Positions 8,892 to 17,820 are shown, counted from the stretch's first letter. The stretch: 64,000 nucleotides of DNA from Laspinema palackyanum D2c (GCF_025370875.1 NZ_JAMXFD010000001.1:360937-424936); one strand, 5' to 3'. Notes: generated by a model not told the origin, from the sequence alone. Numbers and translations are program-made.

Positions 8892-9788
8892 ATGACAAGC
8901 ACCATGAACCCTTCTGCGACCTTTGATTTCGAGGATGAAAAATTTAAGGCACCCCCATCTAAATTATTGCCTTGGTGTCAGATGATTAACCCCAGATTAC
9001 ATCTGGATGGACTCAAGCCTTATGGATTAGCGATTAAACTCGATCAAGCCAAGGCATCGGGGTTTACACCGGATGAAAATTGGCAACCTGTGGAACATGA
9101 ATTTAGTACGGGGGCGATCGAAACCCTACTGATGACGACAACACCCAGAATGCTGATTGTGCGCCAGGGTCCAATTTGCTTAAAAGACCGGATGACTGGC
9201 GATATTGTCGGGCGGTTGTCGGATTTTTATGATGCATTTAAAGCCGCTCGCCCCAAATATAAAACCTTCACCCGCTATCTGATTTTCTTGGTGGGACAAG
9301 ACCAAAAATTACTCCATCAAACTCCTCTGCGTTTAACCTTGAGTGGCTCGTCTGGAGCCGGTTTTGGCATGGCCTATCGCTATGGACAAGCCGGAACAGT
9401 CACGGGATTTACGGCGGAGTTGGAACAGGCTTATGCAGATTTTCGCAGACAACCCTATACTCCAAAAGGCTCGCTGTTTCATGCTCATGGCATTTTTTGT
9501 CCGACCTTTGAGGCGGTAGAAAAAGGAATGGGTAGTAATACAGCATGGGTGGCTAGTACCAGTGATTATGAGCATCCAACCGCCAGCAATTTAGCGGATT
9601 ATATGATTCCGTCAAATTCGGAAGAATCCGCTTTAATTTGTGAGACTTTTGAGGAATATAAAGACTTTGGTCAAGATATTCCCAAAGTTGAGACACCGAA
9701 GGTGGAAACGGCAACTCCCACGAGTACGTTAGAGAGCAATGCTTATGCGTATGAGGATGAGTTTGAGTATCCGGAACCGCCTTATTAA
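8892..9788 (+). CDS. DUF5895 domain protein
   Basis: 298 residues. The blocks KLLPWCQMINPRL at about 22, GLKPYGLAIKLDQA at about 41, LMTTTPRMLIVRQGP at about 76 and RYLIFLVGQDQKLLHQTPLRL at about 125 match the DUF5895 proteins common in filamentous cyanobacteria. The last 45 residues are acidic, low-complexity linker. The role is unknown; homologues resemble DNA-binding proteins of mobile elements, but that is weak. An alternative ATG lies 12 bp downstream. Confidence 0.75.
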   Translation: MTSTMNPSATFDFEDEKFKAPPSKLLPWCQMINPRLHLDGLKPYGLAIKLDQAKASGFTPDENWQPVEHEFSTGAIETLLMTTTPRMLIVRQGPICLKDRMTGDIVGRLSDFYDAFKAARPKYKTFTRYLIFLVGQDQKLLHQTPLRLTLSGSSGAGFGMAYRYGQAGTVTGFTAELEQAYADFRRQPYTPKGSLFHAHGIFCPTFEAVEKGMGSNTAWVASTSDYEHPTASNLADYMIPSNSEESALICETFEEYKDFGQDIPKVETPKVETATPTSTLESNAYAYEDEFEYPEPPY

Positions 9789-9902
9789 GCGCATTAAGAA
9801 GGGTTCGGTCCCGGAAAATGCCCGGGAAAGATGCAAAAATGGGGCGTCTCTAGGGTGAAATTGGGGCGATCGCAGGGGGGATGATTTGCCGAGGCGATCG
9901 CC

Positions 9903-10382
9903 CTATTTTGACTCATCAACTGGGGGATTCTCCGTTTGCAGCCCGATCGCATATTTAACCTTGGTCCCGGTTAAATATGCGCCCCATAAATTTGCCCCGT
10001 CAAGGTTGGCAAAACTGAGGTCTGCTTCCGTTAAATCCGCCATTTTTAAATCCGCACCGCGTAAATCAGCGCGAGTAAAATTAGCCCCAAAAAGATTAGC
10101 ACCATCCAGGAGGGCCTTATTCAGATTCGCCCCTTCTAAATTCGCCCCATTCAGAGAAGCTTCCAACAGATGAGCACCTTCTAAATTTGCCCAACTCAAA
10201 TTTGCTTCAGCTAAAGAGACTTGCCTGAGATTTGCACCGCGCAGATCGCATCCACTTAAGTTGGCTCCATTCAAGTTACACTGACTCAGGTCAACTTGTT
10301 GTAAGTCAGCTTTGCTGAGGTCGATTTCGGAAAAAGTTCGGTCTCCTGCGGCATAGCGATCGATGAGTTCTTTAACGTCCAT
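9903..10382 (-). CDS. Pentapeptide-repeat protein
   Basis: 159 residues. After a short N-terminal helix (MDVKELIDRYAAGDRTF) come about 24 A(D/N)LXX pentapeptides, e.g. ANLSGCDLRGANL and ANLEGANLNKALL, which fold as a right-handed quadrilateral beta-helix. There is no signal peptide, so it is probably cytosolic. The N-terminal LIDRYAAGDR segment is shared by many cyanobacterial pentapeptide proteins. Specific function is unknown. Confidence 0.9.
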   Translation of the reverse strand: MDVKELIDRYAAGDRTFSEIDLSKADLQQVDLSQCNLNGANLSGCDLRGANLRQVSLAEANLSWANLEGAHLLEASLNGANLEGANLNKALLDGANLFGANFTRADLRGADLKMADLTEADLSFANLDGANLWGAYLTGTKVKYAIGLQTENPPVDESK

Positions 10383-10534
10383 GTTTTATCCCTGAAAAAG
10401 CCATCTGATTAACTCCCTAGTCTACAAGGAATTGACAGATTTTTAAGCTGTTTTCAATACATTTTAGGCCGATCGCGCGCAAGAACCCGATGGATCGGTC
10501 GGTTTCCTGACGCCTTGGCGATCGCAGTCCTGTC

Positions 10535-11026
10535 TTATTCTGATGACACCGACTTGCCTTCACTCCACTGAGAATAGGGATAAGTAGACAAATTAACATT
10601 AAAGTAGCGCGGGTCATCAGAGACTTCTTGACCAATCCACTCCGGCAATTCTACCCCTTGATTTTCATTGGTGAGTTCAACTTCGGCCACAATTAAGCCT
10701 TGATTCTCTCCAAAAAATTCATCCACTTCCCAGAGTAACTCGCCCAATTTGATTTTATAGCGGTGTTTTTCAATTAAAGGGGGAGTACAGAGATGCTCTA
10801 ACATAAATTGAGCATCTTCTAGGGGAATCGGATACTCAAACTCGGGCCGAGAATTGCCCTGGGATGGGCCTTTAATGGTGAGATAGCCTTGATTCCCCAC
10901 CTGGCGCACCCGTACTGTGCGACCCTGACTATTGGCAATATAACCTTGTCGATAAGGAGTTCCCACAGCCAGCGATCGCCATCCTTGAGTTTTGACTAAA
11001 AATTTCCGTTCAATTTCTATAGCCAT
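10535..11026 (-). CDS. CYTH-domain (triphosphate tunnel) protein
   Basis: 163 residues. The N-terminal EIERKFLV carries the ExExK signature of triphosphate tunnel metalloenzymes (CyaB/thiamine-triphosphatase family). The basic strand residues VRVRQVG and LTIKGP, the acidic FEYPIP strand, HRYKI and WEVDEFFGENQGLIVAEVEL follow in the usual order. Bacterial members of this size act as inorganic triphosphatases or adenylate cyclases; substrate cannot be read from sequence. It ends about 150 bp upstream of the pentapeptide gene on the same strand. Confidence 0.88.
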   Translation of the reverse strand: MAIEIERKFLVKTQGWRSLAVGTPYRQGYIANSQGRTVRVRQVGNQGYLTIKGPSQGNSRPEFEYPIPLEDAQFMLEHLCTPPLIEKHRYKIKLGELLWEVDEFFGENQGLIVAEVELTNENQGVELPEWIGQEVSDDPRYFNVNLSTYPYSQWSEGKSVSSE

Positions 11027-11065
11027 CTTTAAAGAAGATCTCCTCTAATTACCCTATTTTAAATT

Positions 11066-11083
11066 AGCCCGCAGATGCGGGCT
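11066..11083 (-). terminator. Probable terminator of the sugar kinase gene
   Basis: Perfect 8-bp stem AGCCCGCA-GA-TGCGGGCT, 41 bp after the PfkB stop. On the minus strand it is followed by the A/T-rich AATTTAAAATAG. Confidence 0.5.
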
Positions 11084-11123
11084 TTGTCTTGAAAGAAACA
11101 GCGTTAAGGCTGCCAGACTTGAT

Positions 11124-12095
11124 TTAATGACTCGCCAGAAAAGCCGTGACTTCCGTCGGAAGAGGTTGAGAGGCGATCGCACCGGGTCGGGTCGTCGTCA
11201 ATGCTCCCACTGCCATCGCATATCGGACCACCTCTTTTGCCTGATTCGGGTCTTCTAAATATTTGACCCCATGCATACAAACCTGATGAATAAACCCGGC
11301 AACAAAGGCATCTCCGGCCCCCGTTGTATCCACCACATCCACTGAAAAACTGGGGATTACCCCTTCATTTTCCCCGAGACAATAGGTACAGTCTTTGGCT
11401 CCAGCGGTGACTAATACCCCTTCTACATTACCAAGACGATACTTAATCGCACCGGCATCAATCGTATCAAACAACCATTGCGCTTCATCATCGGAAATTT
11501 TTAAAAAATCAACCCGTTTAATTAGGGATTCAATTATCTCTTTAGATTCGCTCGGGTCGGACCAGAACATATCGCGGCGATTGATATCAATGGCAATTTT
11601 AATATCATATTGTTCCGCCATATCTAAAGCGCGGAAAACGGCTTTTCTGGACTCAGGAAAGGCCAGTTCTAAACTGCCTACAACTAGAAAATCTGCCTGA
11701 AAAAACAATTCATGGGGTAACTGATCCGCTTGCAGGCGAGTATCGGCAAATTCCGTGGTGTCAATTTTCCCGAACCCGGCAAAACTGCGATCGCCATCCT
11801 CAGAACGGACCACATACACCTTGCGGGTGGGGGCCGTATCATGACGCTGCACCCCGCTACAATCCACGCCAATATCCTTAAGCAGATTCACCAGTTCGTC
11901 CCCGGCGTCATCTTGTCCCACACAGCCAATAAATCCGGCTGGAGTCCCCAATTTCACCAAACCAGAGGCCACATTTGCCGGTGCACCGCCCGGATAGGGA
12001 GTCCAAGACTCAACCTCCTCATAAGCTTGACCCGGGCGATCGGCTAAACAATCAAATAGAATTTCCCCCAAACACAAAACTTGCGGATGACTCAT
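11124..12095 (-). CDS. PfkB-family carbohydrate kinase (fructokinase-like)
   Basis: 323 residues. The N-terminus VLCLGEILFDCLAD, the glycine-rich GGAPANVASGLVKLG and the C-terminal anion hole/catalytic motif DTTGAGDAFVAGF are the ribokinase-family hallmarks; the aspartate of GAGD is the catalytic base. The sequence looks most like bacterial fructokinases, which make fructose 6-phosphate. I chose ATG 12095 because AGGAG lies 7 nt upstream and homologues begin here; the frame extends 11 codons further without an SD. No sugar transporter is adjacent. Confidence 0.9.
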   Translation of the reverse strand: MSHPQVLCLGEILFDCLADRPGQAYEEVESWTPYPGGAPANVASGLVKLGTPAGFIGCVGQDDAGDELVNLLKDIGVDCSGVQRHDTAPTRKVYVVRSEDGDRSFAGFGKIDTTEFADTRLQADQLPHELFFQADFLVVGSLELAFPESRKAVFRALDMAEQYDIKIAIDINRRDMFWSDPSESKEIIESLIKRVDFLKISDDEAQWLFDTIDAGAIKYRLGNVEGVLVTAGAKDCTYCLGENEGVIPSFSVDVVDTTGAGDAFVAGFIHQVCMHGVKYLEDPNQAKEVVRYAMAVGALTTTRPGAIASQPLPTEVTAFLASH

Positions 12096-12232
12096 CACTT
12101 TACTCCTAGATGGCAATATATGCTTCAATTTACAGCCTACAAGAAATCGAGCATCTCTCTCAAGTCAGGGATTGATGACCCTACAAGAAAATTAACCGGA
12201 GAGAATGGGGGTAACAACGAGTGGGTTGGGGT

Positions 12233-12718
12233 TTATTCTTGGTTTTTGGCTTCTTGAATTGCAGCAGCAATCCGTTCGCCAAATTCCGGGTCGATATTAG
12301 CCAGAGAAAGCATTTGTAAATACTCTTGTTTCGTCAATCCCGCTTGGGCGATCGCCTTGATTGAGGCGCTTTCAATTTCCCGTTCGATGCGTTGCGACTC
12401 TAGGGAAGTCGGTGCCGAGAGCAATTCTTGTTCTCGGCCCTCAATTTGACGCAAGACTTGTAAATAAGCCCGGACAAACTGAGAAACCTTCGCCGAGGGG
12501 ATCGTGTTGGTATCAAGGGTTGGGCGATTGGGAGTCGCCTCGGATGCGCGGTCCGGGACGGTTAAGGGATCGGGAGCAGTTTCCGAGGCGATCGCGCCTC
12601 CGATTCCCCCGAACCATAAGGTGATCACTATTCCTAAAAGAACTATGAATTGCGGGAATTTTTGGGATATGAATTGCGGGAATTGATGCTGGATGAAATT
12701 TTTGATTTTTGGAGTCAT
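12233..12718 (-). CDS. DUF4168 domain protein, membrane-anchored or exported
   Basis: 161 residues. After a short basic N-terminus, residues 20-45 are hydrophobic (FIVLLGIVITLWFGG) ending in AIASE, a likely signal sequence or anchor. The DUF4168 part (about 75-155) reads VSQFVRAYLQVLRQIE and then IAQAGLTKQEYLQMLSLAN, the family's closing block. DUF4168 proteins are small helical periplasmic proteins of unknown role. Upstream lies a repeat-rich spacer. Confidence 0.8.
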   Translation of the reverse strand: MTPKIKNFIQHQFPQFISQKFPQFIVLLGIVITLWFGGIGGAIASETAPDPLTVPDRASEATPNRPTLDTNTIPSAKVSQFVRAYLQVLRQIEGREQELLSAPTSLESQRIEREIESASIKAIAQAGLTKQEYLQMLSLANIDPEFGERIAAAIQEAKNQE

Positions 12719-12799
12719 GGTTTAGGTGATTTTAGGACAATTTTTGGGATAATTCATGGGTTGACAATCCCGGAGTCTAAATAGCTTCCCATACTTTAG

Positions 12800-12960
12800 G
12801 GATGGGGAGGATGGGGAGGTGGGGGAGGATGGGGATGATGGGGAGGATGGGGAGGATGGAGGGATAACGCCTGAAGGCGTTACTACGAACTGGGGATAAC
12901 GCCTGAAGTCGGGATGTTGAACATCTCCCCCATCTCCCCCACCTCCCCCACCTCCCACCT
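12800..12960. repeat. Composite G-tract / palindrome / C-tract repeat element
   Basis: GGGGAGGATG-type units run from 12800 to 12864. They are followed by two copies of the AACGCCTGAAG-CGTTACTACGAAC repeat, then the complementary CCCCCACCTCC tract at 12926-12960. The two tracts could pair into a long stem, and the G tract has quadruplex potential. A similarly built element lies at 49362-49665. Confidence 0.7.
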
Positions 12961-13063
12961 GCCTCCAGATGACTAAAAGACAAATTAAGCGTAAAATCCA
13001 TGAGATTTGAGACAGATTTCCGATAGAATCAGTACAATATAGGTAGATATACAGAGATAGGAA

Positions 13064-13399
13064 ATGCTTATGACTGGCGGGGACTCTCAGACCCATGTAA
13101 CCCTTTCGGAGCGAGAGCTACAGGTCATTGAACTGGTAGCATCTGGTTTGACCAATCAGGATATAGCAGAATCGCTAGAAATTAGCAAGAGGACGGTGGA
13201 TAACCATATCAGCAATATTCTGAACAAAACCAAAACCGCGAACCGCGTGGCATTAGTCAGATGGGCCTTACAGTCGGGTAAGGTGTGCATCGATGATGTG
13301 AATTGCTGTACCTTACCGCAATTAAGCGACGAAGAACCGGAACCACAACCTGTTTATGAACGTATTGAAGACAGTCCAGAGATTGAGGACCTAGGGTAA
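13064..13399 (+). CDS. Small LuxR-type HTH regulator
   Basis: 111 residues. Residues 15-75 are a complete GerE/LuxR helix-turn-helix: LSERELQVIELVASGLTNQ, IAESLEISKRTVDNHI, then NILNKTKTANRVALV. There is no receiver or ligand domain, only a 35-residue acidic tail with two cysteines (VNCC). Stand-alone LuxR proteins of this kind in cyanobacteria include PedR, which responds to photosynthetic electron flow; orthology is a guess. A GAGATAGGAA segment precedes the ATG; a second ATG lies 6 bp in. It heads a run with the next gene and hisS. Confidence 0.85.
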   Translation: MLMTGGDSQTHVTLSERELQVIELVASGLTNQDIAESLEISKRTVDNHISNILNKTKTANRVALVRWALQSGKVCIDDVNCCTLPQLSDEEPEPQPVYERIEDSPEIEDLG

Positions 13400-13412
13400 G
13401 CAGTCATTAAAG

Positions 13413-13691
13413 ATGGAAGAGTTAAAAACTCAGGGAACCGAAGACAATTCGGTGCAATATGAAATCCCAGGATTGCCATTAACGGTGTATCGAGAATTGG
13501 CAGCGCATCTGCGGCAGGTTCAAGGGGTAGAAGTTGAACTGATTCCCCAAACTGCCGCAGTGTTTAATTATTTTGACAGCCAAATCGCTGGACTATCAAT
13601 CCAGTATGGACCGGATGCGGAACCGATCGCACCTCAACGGGTGGAACAAATCCTAGGATATTACCGCGATCGCCATCGTCGGAATTCCTAG
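13413..13691 (+). CDS. Conserved small cyanobacterial protein, 92 aa
   Basis: 92 residues, soluble. Blocks include [21 protein letters not shown] and a C-terminal [20 protein letters not shown]. No named family recognised, though the sequence looks well conserved rather than spurious. It starts 13 bp after the LuxR stop and ends 73 bp before hisS, so co-transcription with both is likely. Confidence 0.7.
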   Translation: MEELKTQGTEDNSVQYEIPGLPLTVYRELAAHLRQVQGVEVELIPQTAAVFNYFDSQIAGLSIQYGPDAEPIAPQRVEQILGYYRDRHRRNS

Positions 13692-13764
13692 GATATTTTG
13701 GGTCATAGAATCACCAACACGGGTTGATTTTATCTGGGAAATAGCAGCAATCGAAAACGAAGCA

Positions 13765-15063
13765 ATGGGCGCAATTCAAGCATTACGAGGAACCCGAGAC
13801 ATCCTGCCAGCAGAGGTAGGTTATTGGCAAAAAGTAGAAGCCGTTGTCCGAGAAATCCTCGGCAAAGCCAGCTATCGAGAAATTCGGACGCCAATCTTTG
13901 AACTGACATCCCTATTTGAACGGGGAATTGGGGAAGCGACGGATGTCGTGGGTAAGGAAATGTACAGTTTCCAGAGTCGGGGAAAAAAACCCTACTCCAT
14001 GACCCTGCGTCCCGAAGGCACTGCCGGAGTGGTTCGTGCCTATATTGAGCAGAAACTGCACGCCTCCGGGGGGGTGCAGCGGTTGTGGTACACCGGACCG
14101 ATGTTCCGCTATGAACGACCCCAGGCGGGACGGCAGCGCCAATTTCATCAAATCGGGGTGGAAGTTCTCGGCAGTGCGGACCCTCGTGCCGATGTGGAGG
14201 CGATCGCGATCGCCACGGATATCCTGCAAACCTTGGGACTGAAAAACCTGCACCTGGACCTCAATTCCGTTGGGAATAGCGAAGACAGACAACGCTATCG
14301 AGAGGCTTTAATTGCCTATCTCACCCCTTATCAAGCCGAATTAGACCCAGATTCCCAGGACCGACTCACCCGTAATCCCCTGCGAATTTTAGATAGTAAA
14401 GACAAACGGACTGGAGAAATTGTCCAAGATGCGCCGAAGCTGGGAGACTATCTCTGCGACGAATCAAAACGGCACTTTGAGCGCGTCCAGAACCTGTTAA
14501 CCCAATTAGGAATTCCCTATCAATTGAATCATCGCTTGGTAAGGGGATTAGATTATTATAGTCACACGGCTTTTGAAATCATTTCCGATGATTTAGGGGC
14601 ACAAGCAACCGTCTGTGGCGGGGGACGATATGATAATTTGGTCAGCCAATTGGGGGGACCGGAAACTCCGGCTGTGGGTTGGGCGATCGGCTTAGAACGG
14701 TTAATTATTCTACTGCAAGAACTGGATACCCTTCCCCAAAGTCCCTTAGATTTTTATGTGGTTTCCCGGGGGGAACAGGCGGAAGAGAATGCCTTAGTCT
14801 TAGCCCAAAAACTGCGTCATGCCGGATTTAGCGCCGAAGTGGATTTAAGCGGCAGTGCCTTTGGCAAACAGTTCAAACGAGGCGATCGGTCTGGTGCCGC
14901 TGCCTGCTTAATTTTAGGGGATGAAGAAGCCCAGAATCAAACTGTCCAAATCAAATGGTTAGCAACCGGAGAACAGAAAGCAATATCTCAATCCGACCTC
15001 TTAGCCAACCCCGACGAACTCCGCCAACAATTACAAACCACCCATCCCCAACAATTGCCATAA
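13765..15063 (+). CDS. hisS: Histidine-tRNA ligase
   Basis: 432 residues, usual bacterial length. Class II synthetase motifs are clear: RGTRDILP at the N-terminus, motif 1 region [17 protein letters not shown], motif 2 [21 protein letters not shown], the histidine-specific [14 protein letters not shown] and GGGRYDNL, and motif 3 [11 protein letters not shown]. The anticodon-binding domain fills the last 100 residues. The C-terminal codons (from about 14996) are duplicated 2.8 kb downstream at 17821, see separate entry. Confidence 0.97.
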   Translation: MGAIQALRGTRDILPAEVGYWQKVEAVVREILGKASYREIRTPIFELTSLFERGIGEATDVVGKEMYSFQSRGKKPYSMTLRPEGTAGVVRAYIEQKLHASGGVQRLWYTGPMFRYERPQAGRQRQFHQIGVEVLGSADPRADVEAIAIATDILQTLGLKNLHLDLNSVGNSEDRQRYREALIAYLTPYQAELDPDSQDRLTRNPLRILDSKDKRTGEIVQDAPKLGDYLCDESKRHFERVQNLLTQLGIPYQLNHRLVRGLDYYSHTAFEIISDDLGAQATVCGGGRYDNLVSQLGGPETPAVGWAIGLERLIILLQELDTLPQSPLDFYVVSRGEQAEENALVLAQKLRHAGFSAEVDLSGSAFGKQFKRGDRSGAAACLILGDEEAQNQTVQIKWLATGEQKAISQSDLLANPDELRQQLQTTHPQQLP

Positions 15064-15109
15064 GTTCGTAGTAACGACTTCAGTCGTTCTCTTCTATCTG
15101 TTAAAACTA

Positions 15110-15165
15110 ACAGATTACACAGATTACACAGAGATTTTATCTGTGTTAATCTGTGTAATCTGTGG
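15110..15165. repeat. ACAGATTACACAG palindromic repeat, copy 1
   Basis: ACAGATTACACAGATT faces AATCTGTGTAATCTGTGG around an AGATTTTATCT centre. Further copies lie at 17910-17968 and 56869-56926. As RNA it would form a long hairpin after hisS. Confidence 0.7.
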
Positions 15166-15293
15166 TTTATTAAGTGAATGGCATTCTGAATATGAAGGGA
15201 ATTCATTATGAAATCCTAAGATATCCAAAAATCAAGGATTGATTAATCCAAGATTATCTTATTTATAAAACCTGCTTCTCAGATTGGGAATAC

Positions 15294-15767
15294 CTAAATC
15301 TTAGGGTCAATTTCTGAGGCTTTATCGGTATTTTCCGAAATTGGGATTCGTAAATTTAAAACAATGACTAATTGATTACTTTGAATATTTATATTAGTGA
15401 TATTTACCATGCTTTTATCCGGCAGTAAGTTATCGACAGCGAAGGATTCTCCTGAGTTAGTTTTATAGCCTGCTTCTTCCAACCACTCTGTAATATTCCT
15501 CCAATTTTCGACTTTACCATTAGTTTTACTAACTAAACCTTTCACATACCGATACAAAGTAGCACAAAGGTCTGTTTCCACACCCTTGGCATTCTTTCCT
15601 AACCGTTGTGCTATTTCACCCGGACTACAACCACAGAGCAATCCTCTTAGATGTAGCTTTTCGACTGGAGTCAGTCGCTTCCCCTTCGCTGATGCCAAAT
15701 CAGTGTACAGCGCATCTAAGTCCCAGTGCTTTCCTGCCTCAATAAACTGTTCGTCAGTAGGTAACAT
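15294..15767 (-). CDS. HTH protein of the ATPase-associated type, stand-alone
   Basis: 157 residues. Residues 30-105 read LTPVEKLHLRGLLCGCSPGE, IAQRLGK, an LYRYVK strand and WRNITEWLEEAGYK. I recognise this as the helical HTH module often found at the N-terminus of cyanobacterial STAND ATPases or effector proteins; here it stands alone. A tail with NITNINIQSNQLVIVLNLRI follows. ATG 15767 has GGAG 7 nt upstream. Repeated ATTCCTGATG boxes (15783, 15811) precede it, and a truncated second copy of the gene with the same boxes lies just upstream. Confidence 0.65.
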   Translation of the reverse strand: MLPTDEQFIEAGKHWDLDALYTDLASAKGKRLTPVEKLHLRGLLCGCSPGEIAQRLGKNAKGVETDLCATLYRYVKGLVSKTNGKVENWRNITEWLEEAGYKTNSGESFAVDNLLPDKSMVNITNINIQSNQLVIVLNLRIPISENTDKASEIDPKI

Positions 15768-15781
15768 TTGGTGGCTCCTCT

Positions 15782-15832
15782 GAATTCCTGATGGAATCTT
15801 AGCATAATTCCTGATGTAACTCAGGAAAATGT
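15782..15832. promoter_or_regulatory. Repeated ATTCCTGATG boxes upstream of the HTH gene
   Basis: Two ATTCCTGATG boxes spaced about 28 bp apart lie immediately upstream of the 15767 start. The same pair precedes the truncated copy (16021-16070). Conservation in both copies suggests promoter or operator elements, possibly self-regulated. This is inference from sequence only. Confidence 0.4.
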
Positions 15833-15868
15833 AGCCTTCTTCGCCACCGGGCCCTTAAATATTGCTGC

Positions 15869-16006
15869 TTAACAGGAAACATCTCCGCACCGTTGTACTA
15901 TTTCTGGGGTAGGCCCCTTTCCCCTCGCTGATGCCAAATCGGTGTACAGCGCATCTAAGTCCCAGTGCGTTCCTGCATCCGGAAACTGTTCGTCAGCCGG
16001 TAACAT
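15869..16006 (-). pseudogene. Truncated duplicate of the HTH gene 5' end
   Basis: A 45-codon minus-strand frame (ATG 16006, TAA at 15869) starts MLPADEQFPDAGTHWDLDA and runs LYTDLASARGKG, nearly the same as the start of the adjacent 157-residue protein (MLPTDEQFIEAGKHWDLDA). After the shared 30 residues about 50 bp are missing relative to the intact gene, then similarity to the later PGEIAQRLG coding stretch resumes briefly and out of order. The upstream boxes are duplicated too. It is a tandem duplicate decayed by internal deletion; a short expressed peptide cannot be excluded. Confidence 0.7.
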
Positions 16007-16125
16007 TGGGTGGCCCATCTGAATTCCTGATGTAACACTAGCAAAATTCCTGATGTAAACCAGGAAAGCATTAATTAAAAACCGCTTATTCTAGAGTAGA
16101 GGAAAACCTCTAAAAGAGGGTAACA

Positions 16126-16206
16126 ATGAGAGTCAATACAGACAATAGACACCAGATTAAGACCCGGGAAAGTAATCTTGATCTGCCTATAACCAAGCCA
16201 GACTAA
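16126..16206 (+). CDS. Possible 26-residue peptide
   Basis: ATG 16126 follows AGAGGG at SD-like spacing and opens 26 codons, MRVNTDNRHQIKT onward, ending at TAA 16204. The peptide is hydrophilic and unrecognised. It lies between the duplicated HTH segment and the SHOCT gene. The rest of 16007-16386 shows no further gene. Confidence 0.2.
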   Translation: MRVNTDNRHQIKTRESNLDLPITKPD

Positions 16207-16386
16207 CTTCTTGAAATTTCATTCGGAAGTAAAGCCAATTACCCGACCTCAACAAGGTGAGTTGAAGGCTATACCTACTTCAAGATTTATCAATTTTCCC
16301 TGACTTTCTTTAGATTTTGTGTGCTTATGTCAATTCGTATTGACAAAAAATTAAACCCCGTGGTGAATCAATGAGGATCTTAAGTT

Positions 16387-17250
16387 ATGACTAAGAAGAC
16401 GTATCGAGATAAAAACTGCGATCTAGATGTCTTAAATAAACAGATCGAATCCTGGTTCTCAGACCAAGGATATGAAGTTCAAGGGAATAAAACTGCAGGG
16501 TCTTGGTATCTACAGGCTCAGAAAACAGAAGGCTGGAGAAAAGCAGTCGGAGCATCTAGAGCTTTTACAATTTTGATTGAGGGGCAGCCCAACGACTTCT
16601 CTGTTGAACTCGGAACCGGAGAATGGGCAAGCAACTTAGTGGCGGGTGGAGTAGCTGCGGTACTCACTGGAGGTGTAAGTATTATTGGGAGCGGTTTGGC
16701 AACTGGATGGGCTAAAAAGATAGAAGGGGATATTTGGAAGTTTATAGACGAACAGATTATTTTTAAAGCCAAAGTGAAATCCGAGCGAGAACTTACTCTA
16801 TTAAAAGAGCAAGAATCTATGCAAGACAAGCTCAAGCAGCTACAGGATGCTTTCGACCAGGGTTTTATTGATGAAGTAGCTTATCAAGCCAAAAAACAGG
16901 AAATTGAACATAAAGCTCAGGATAATCTCAAAAATACTGAGTTAAATGAGAAACTGATAAAGCTTAAAAATGCTTTGGATTCGGGAATTTTAAGTTCCGA
17001 GGAATATGAAAATAAAAAAGCGGAATTAATTTCTCAATCTTCTCATGCAGAATTAGACAATAAGCTGTCTCAAATTCGAGCGGCTTTAGCCTCTGGAATT
17101 TTAAATCAAGAGGAGTTCGATATCAAAGCATCGCAAATTCAAAAAGAGATTGCTTTTGCTGAAAAACTTAAGCAATTAGAGAATGCTAAAAATGCTGGAG
17201 TTATCACAGTAGAAGAATTTGAGAAAAAGAAAGCCGCGTTACTTTCTTAA
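16387..17250 (+). CDS. Protein with four tandem SHOCT-like repeats
   Basis: 287 residues. Residues 1-80 form a mixed alpha/beta region. Residues 82-108 are a glycine/alanine-rich hydrophobic stretch (NLVAGGVAAVLTGG), a possible membrane hairpin. From 147 to the end, four SHOCT-like helical hairpins repeat at about 147, 189, 226 and 260: KLKQLQDAFDQGFID, KLIKLKNALDSGILS, KLSQIRAALASGILN and KLKQLENAKNAGVIT, each followed by EEF/EEY and K-rich residues. SHOCT domains usually occur once at a C-terminus and are thought to mediate oligomerisation; four in a row is unusual. Function unknown. Confidence 0.75.
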   Translation: MTKKTYRDKNCDLDVLNKQIESWFSDQGYEVQGNKTAGSWYLQAQKTEGWRKAVGASRAFTILIEGQPNDFSVELGTGEWASNLVAGGVAAVLTGGVSIIGSGLATGWAKKIEGDIWKFIDEQIIFKAKVKSERELTLLKEQESMQDKLKQLQDAFDQGFIDEVAYQAKKQEIEHKAQDNLKNTELNEKLIKLKNALDSGILSSEEYENKKAELISQSSHAELDNKLSQIRAALASGILNQEEFDIKASQIQKEIAFAEKLKQLENAKNAGVITVEEFEKKKAALLS

Positions 17251-17365
17251 AAAGTGCAGATTCCATCTCGGAAATTAAGATAAGGGGGTAAAGCTATGTC
17301 ATGCAATCTCTCCAGCTTTACCCCGCATCATCAATAAAATGAGCCAAAATGAATAGATTAAGGCA

Positions 17366-17668
17366 ATGCTATTATTTCATCACTTAGAACTACTTCCCGT
17401 TATCATAGGACAACTTTCAACCTGTACCAGTCCTGACCCCACACAAATGGCTGCTATAGTCGCTTTAATAGGAGGAGTTTTCCTTTTTGGTGGTGCTGGT
17501 ATTATAGCTATGTCGGCTGTTGCCACTATAATGGTACAACAAATCCTTGCGGGGGCTTCACTGATGGCGATCGCTGCTGCGATCGCCACAGATATGCAGA
17601 CCACAGGGATGTCTTTAACTATTCTTTCCGGAATAGTCACAGAAATTAAAATGATATTGGGCTGCTAA
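17366..17668 (+). CDS. Small hydrophobic membrane or bacteriocin-like protein
   Basis: 100 residues. After a 28-residue leader-like segment comes a long glycine/alanine-rich hydrophobic stretch with two or three potential membrane helices (MAAIVALIGGVFLFGGAG, then ILAGASLMAIAAAIATD), and a C-terminal cysteine. An internal ATG at 17446 would give a 73-residue hydrophobic core. The composition recalls small membrane proteins and circular-bacteriocin cores, but no processing genes are adjacent. It starts 115 bp after the SHOCT gene. Whether it is translated is uncertain. Confidence 0.45.
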   Translation: MLLFHHLELLPVIIGQLSTCTSPDPTQMAAIVALIGGVFLFGGAGIIAMSAVATIMVQQILAGASLMAIAAAIATDMQTTGMSLTILSGIVTEIKMILGC

Positions 17669-17820
17669 GTTATGTGATAATTTTAAGCAAAAATTTCAAC
17701 CAGACGGACAGCAAAAATGCTACATCCTCACGCAATTTATGTCGAGAGTTGTAACAACTTAGGCTTTTAAAAAATAGGACATATTGTCGGGATTTGGTAA
17801 ATTAGGTAGCCTTGTCTAGG

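Noticed and set aside
12722-13096. Gly/Pro-rich minus-strand ORFs
   Set aside because: They translate the G/C tract repeat element; composition and repeats explain the open frame.
17380-17640. 86-codon minus-strand ORF opposite the hydrophobic small protein
   Set aside because: It has no SD and only mirrors the opposite frame's hydrophobic pattern; the plus frame is more likely.
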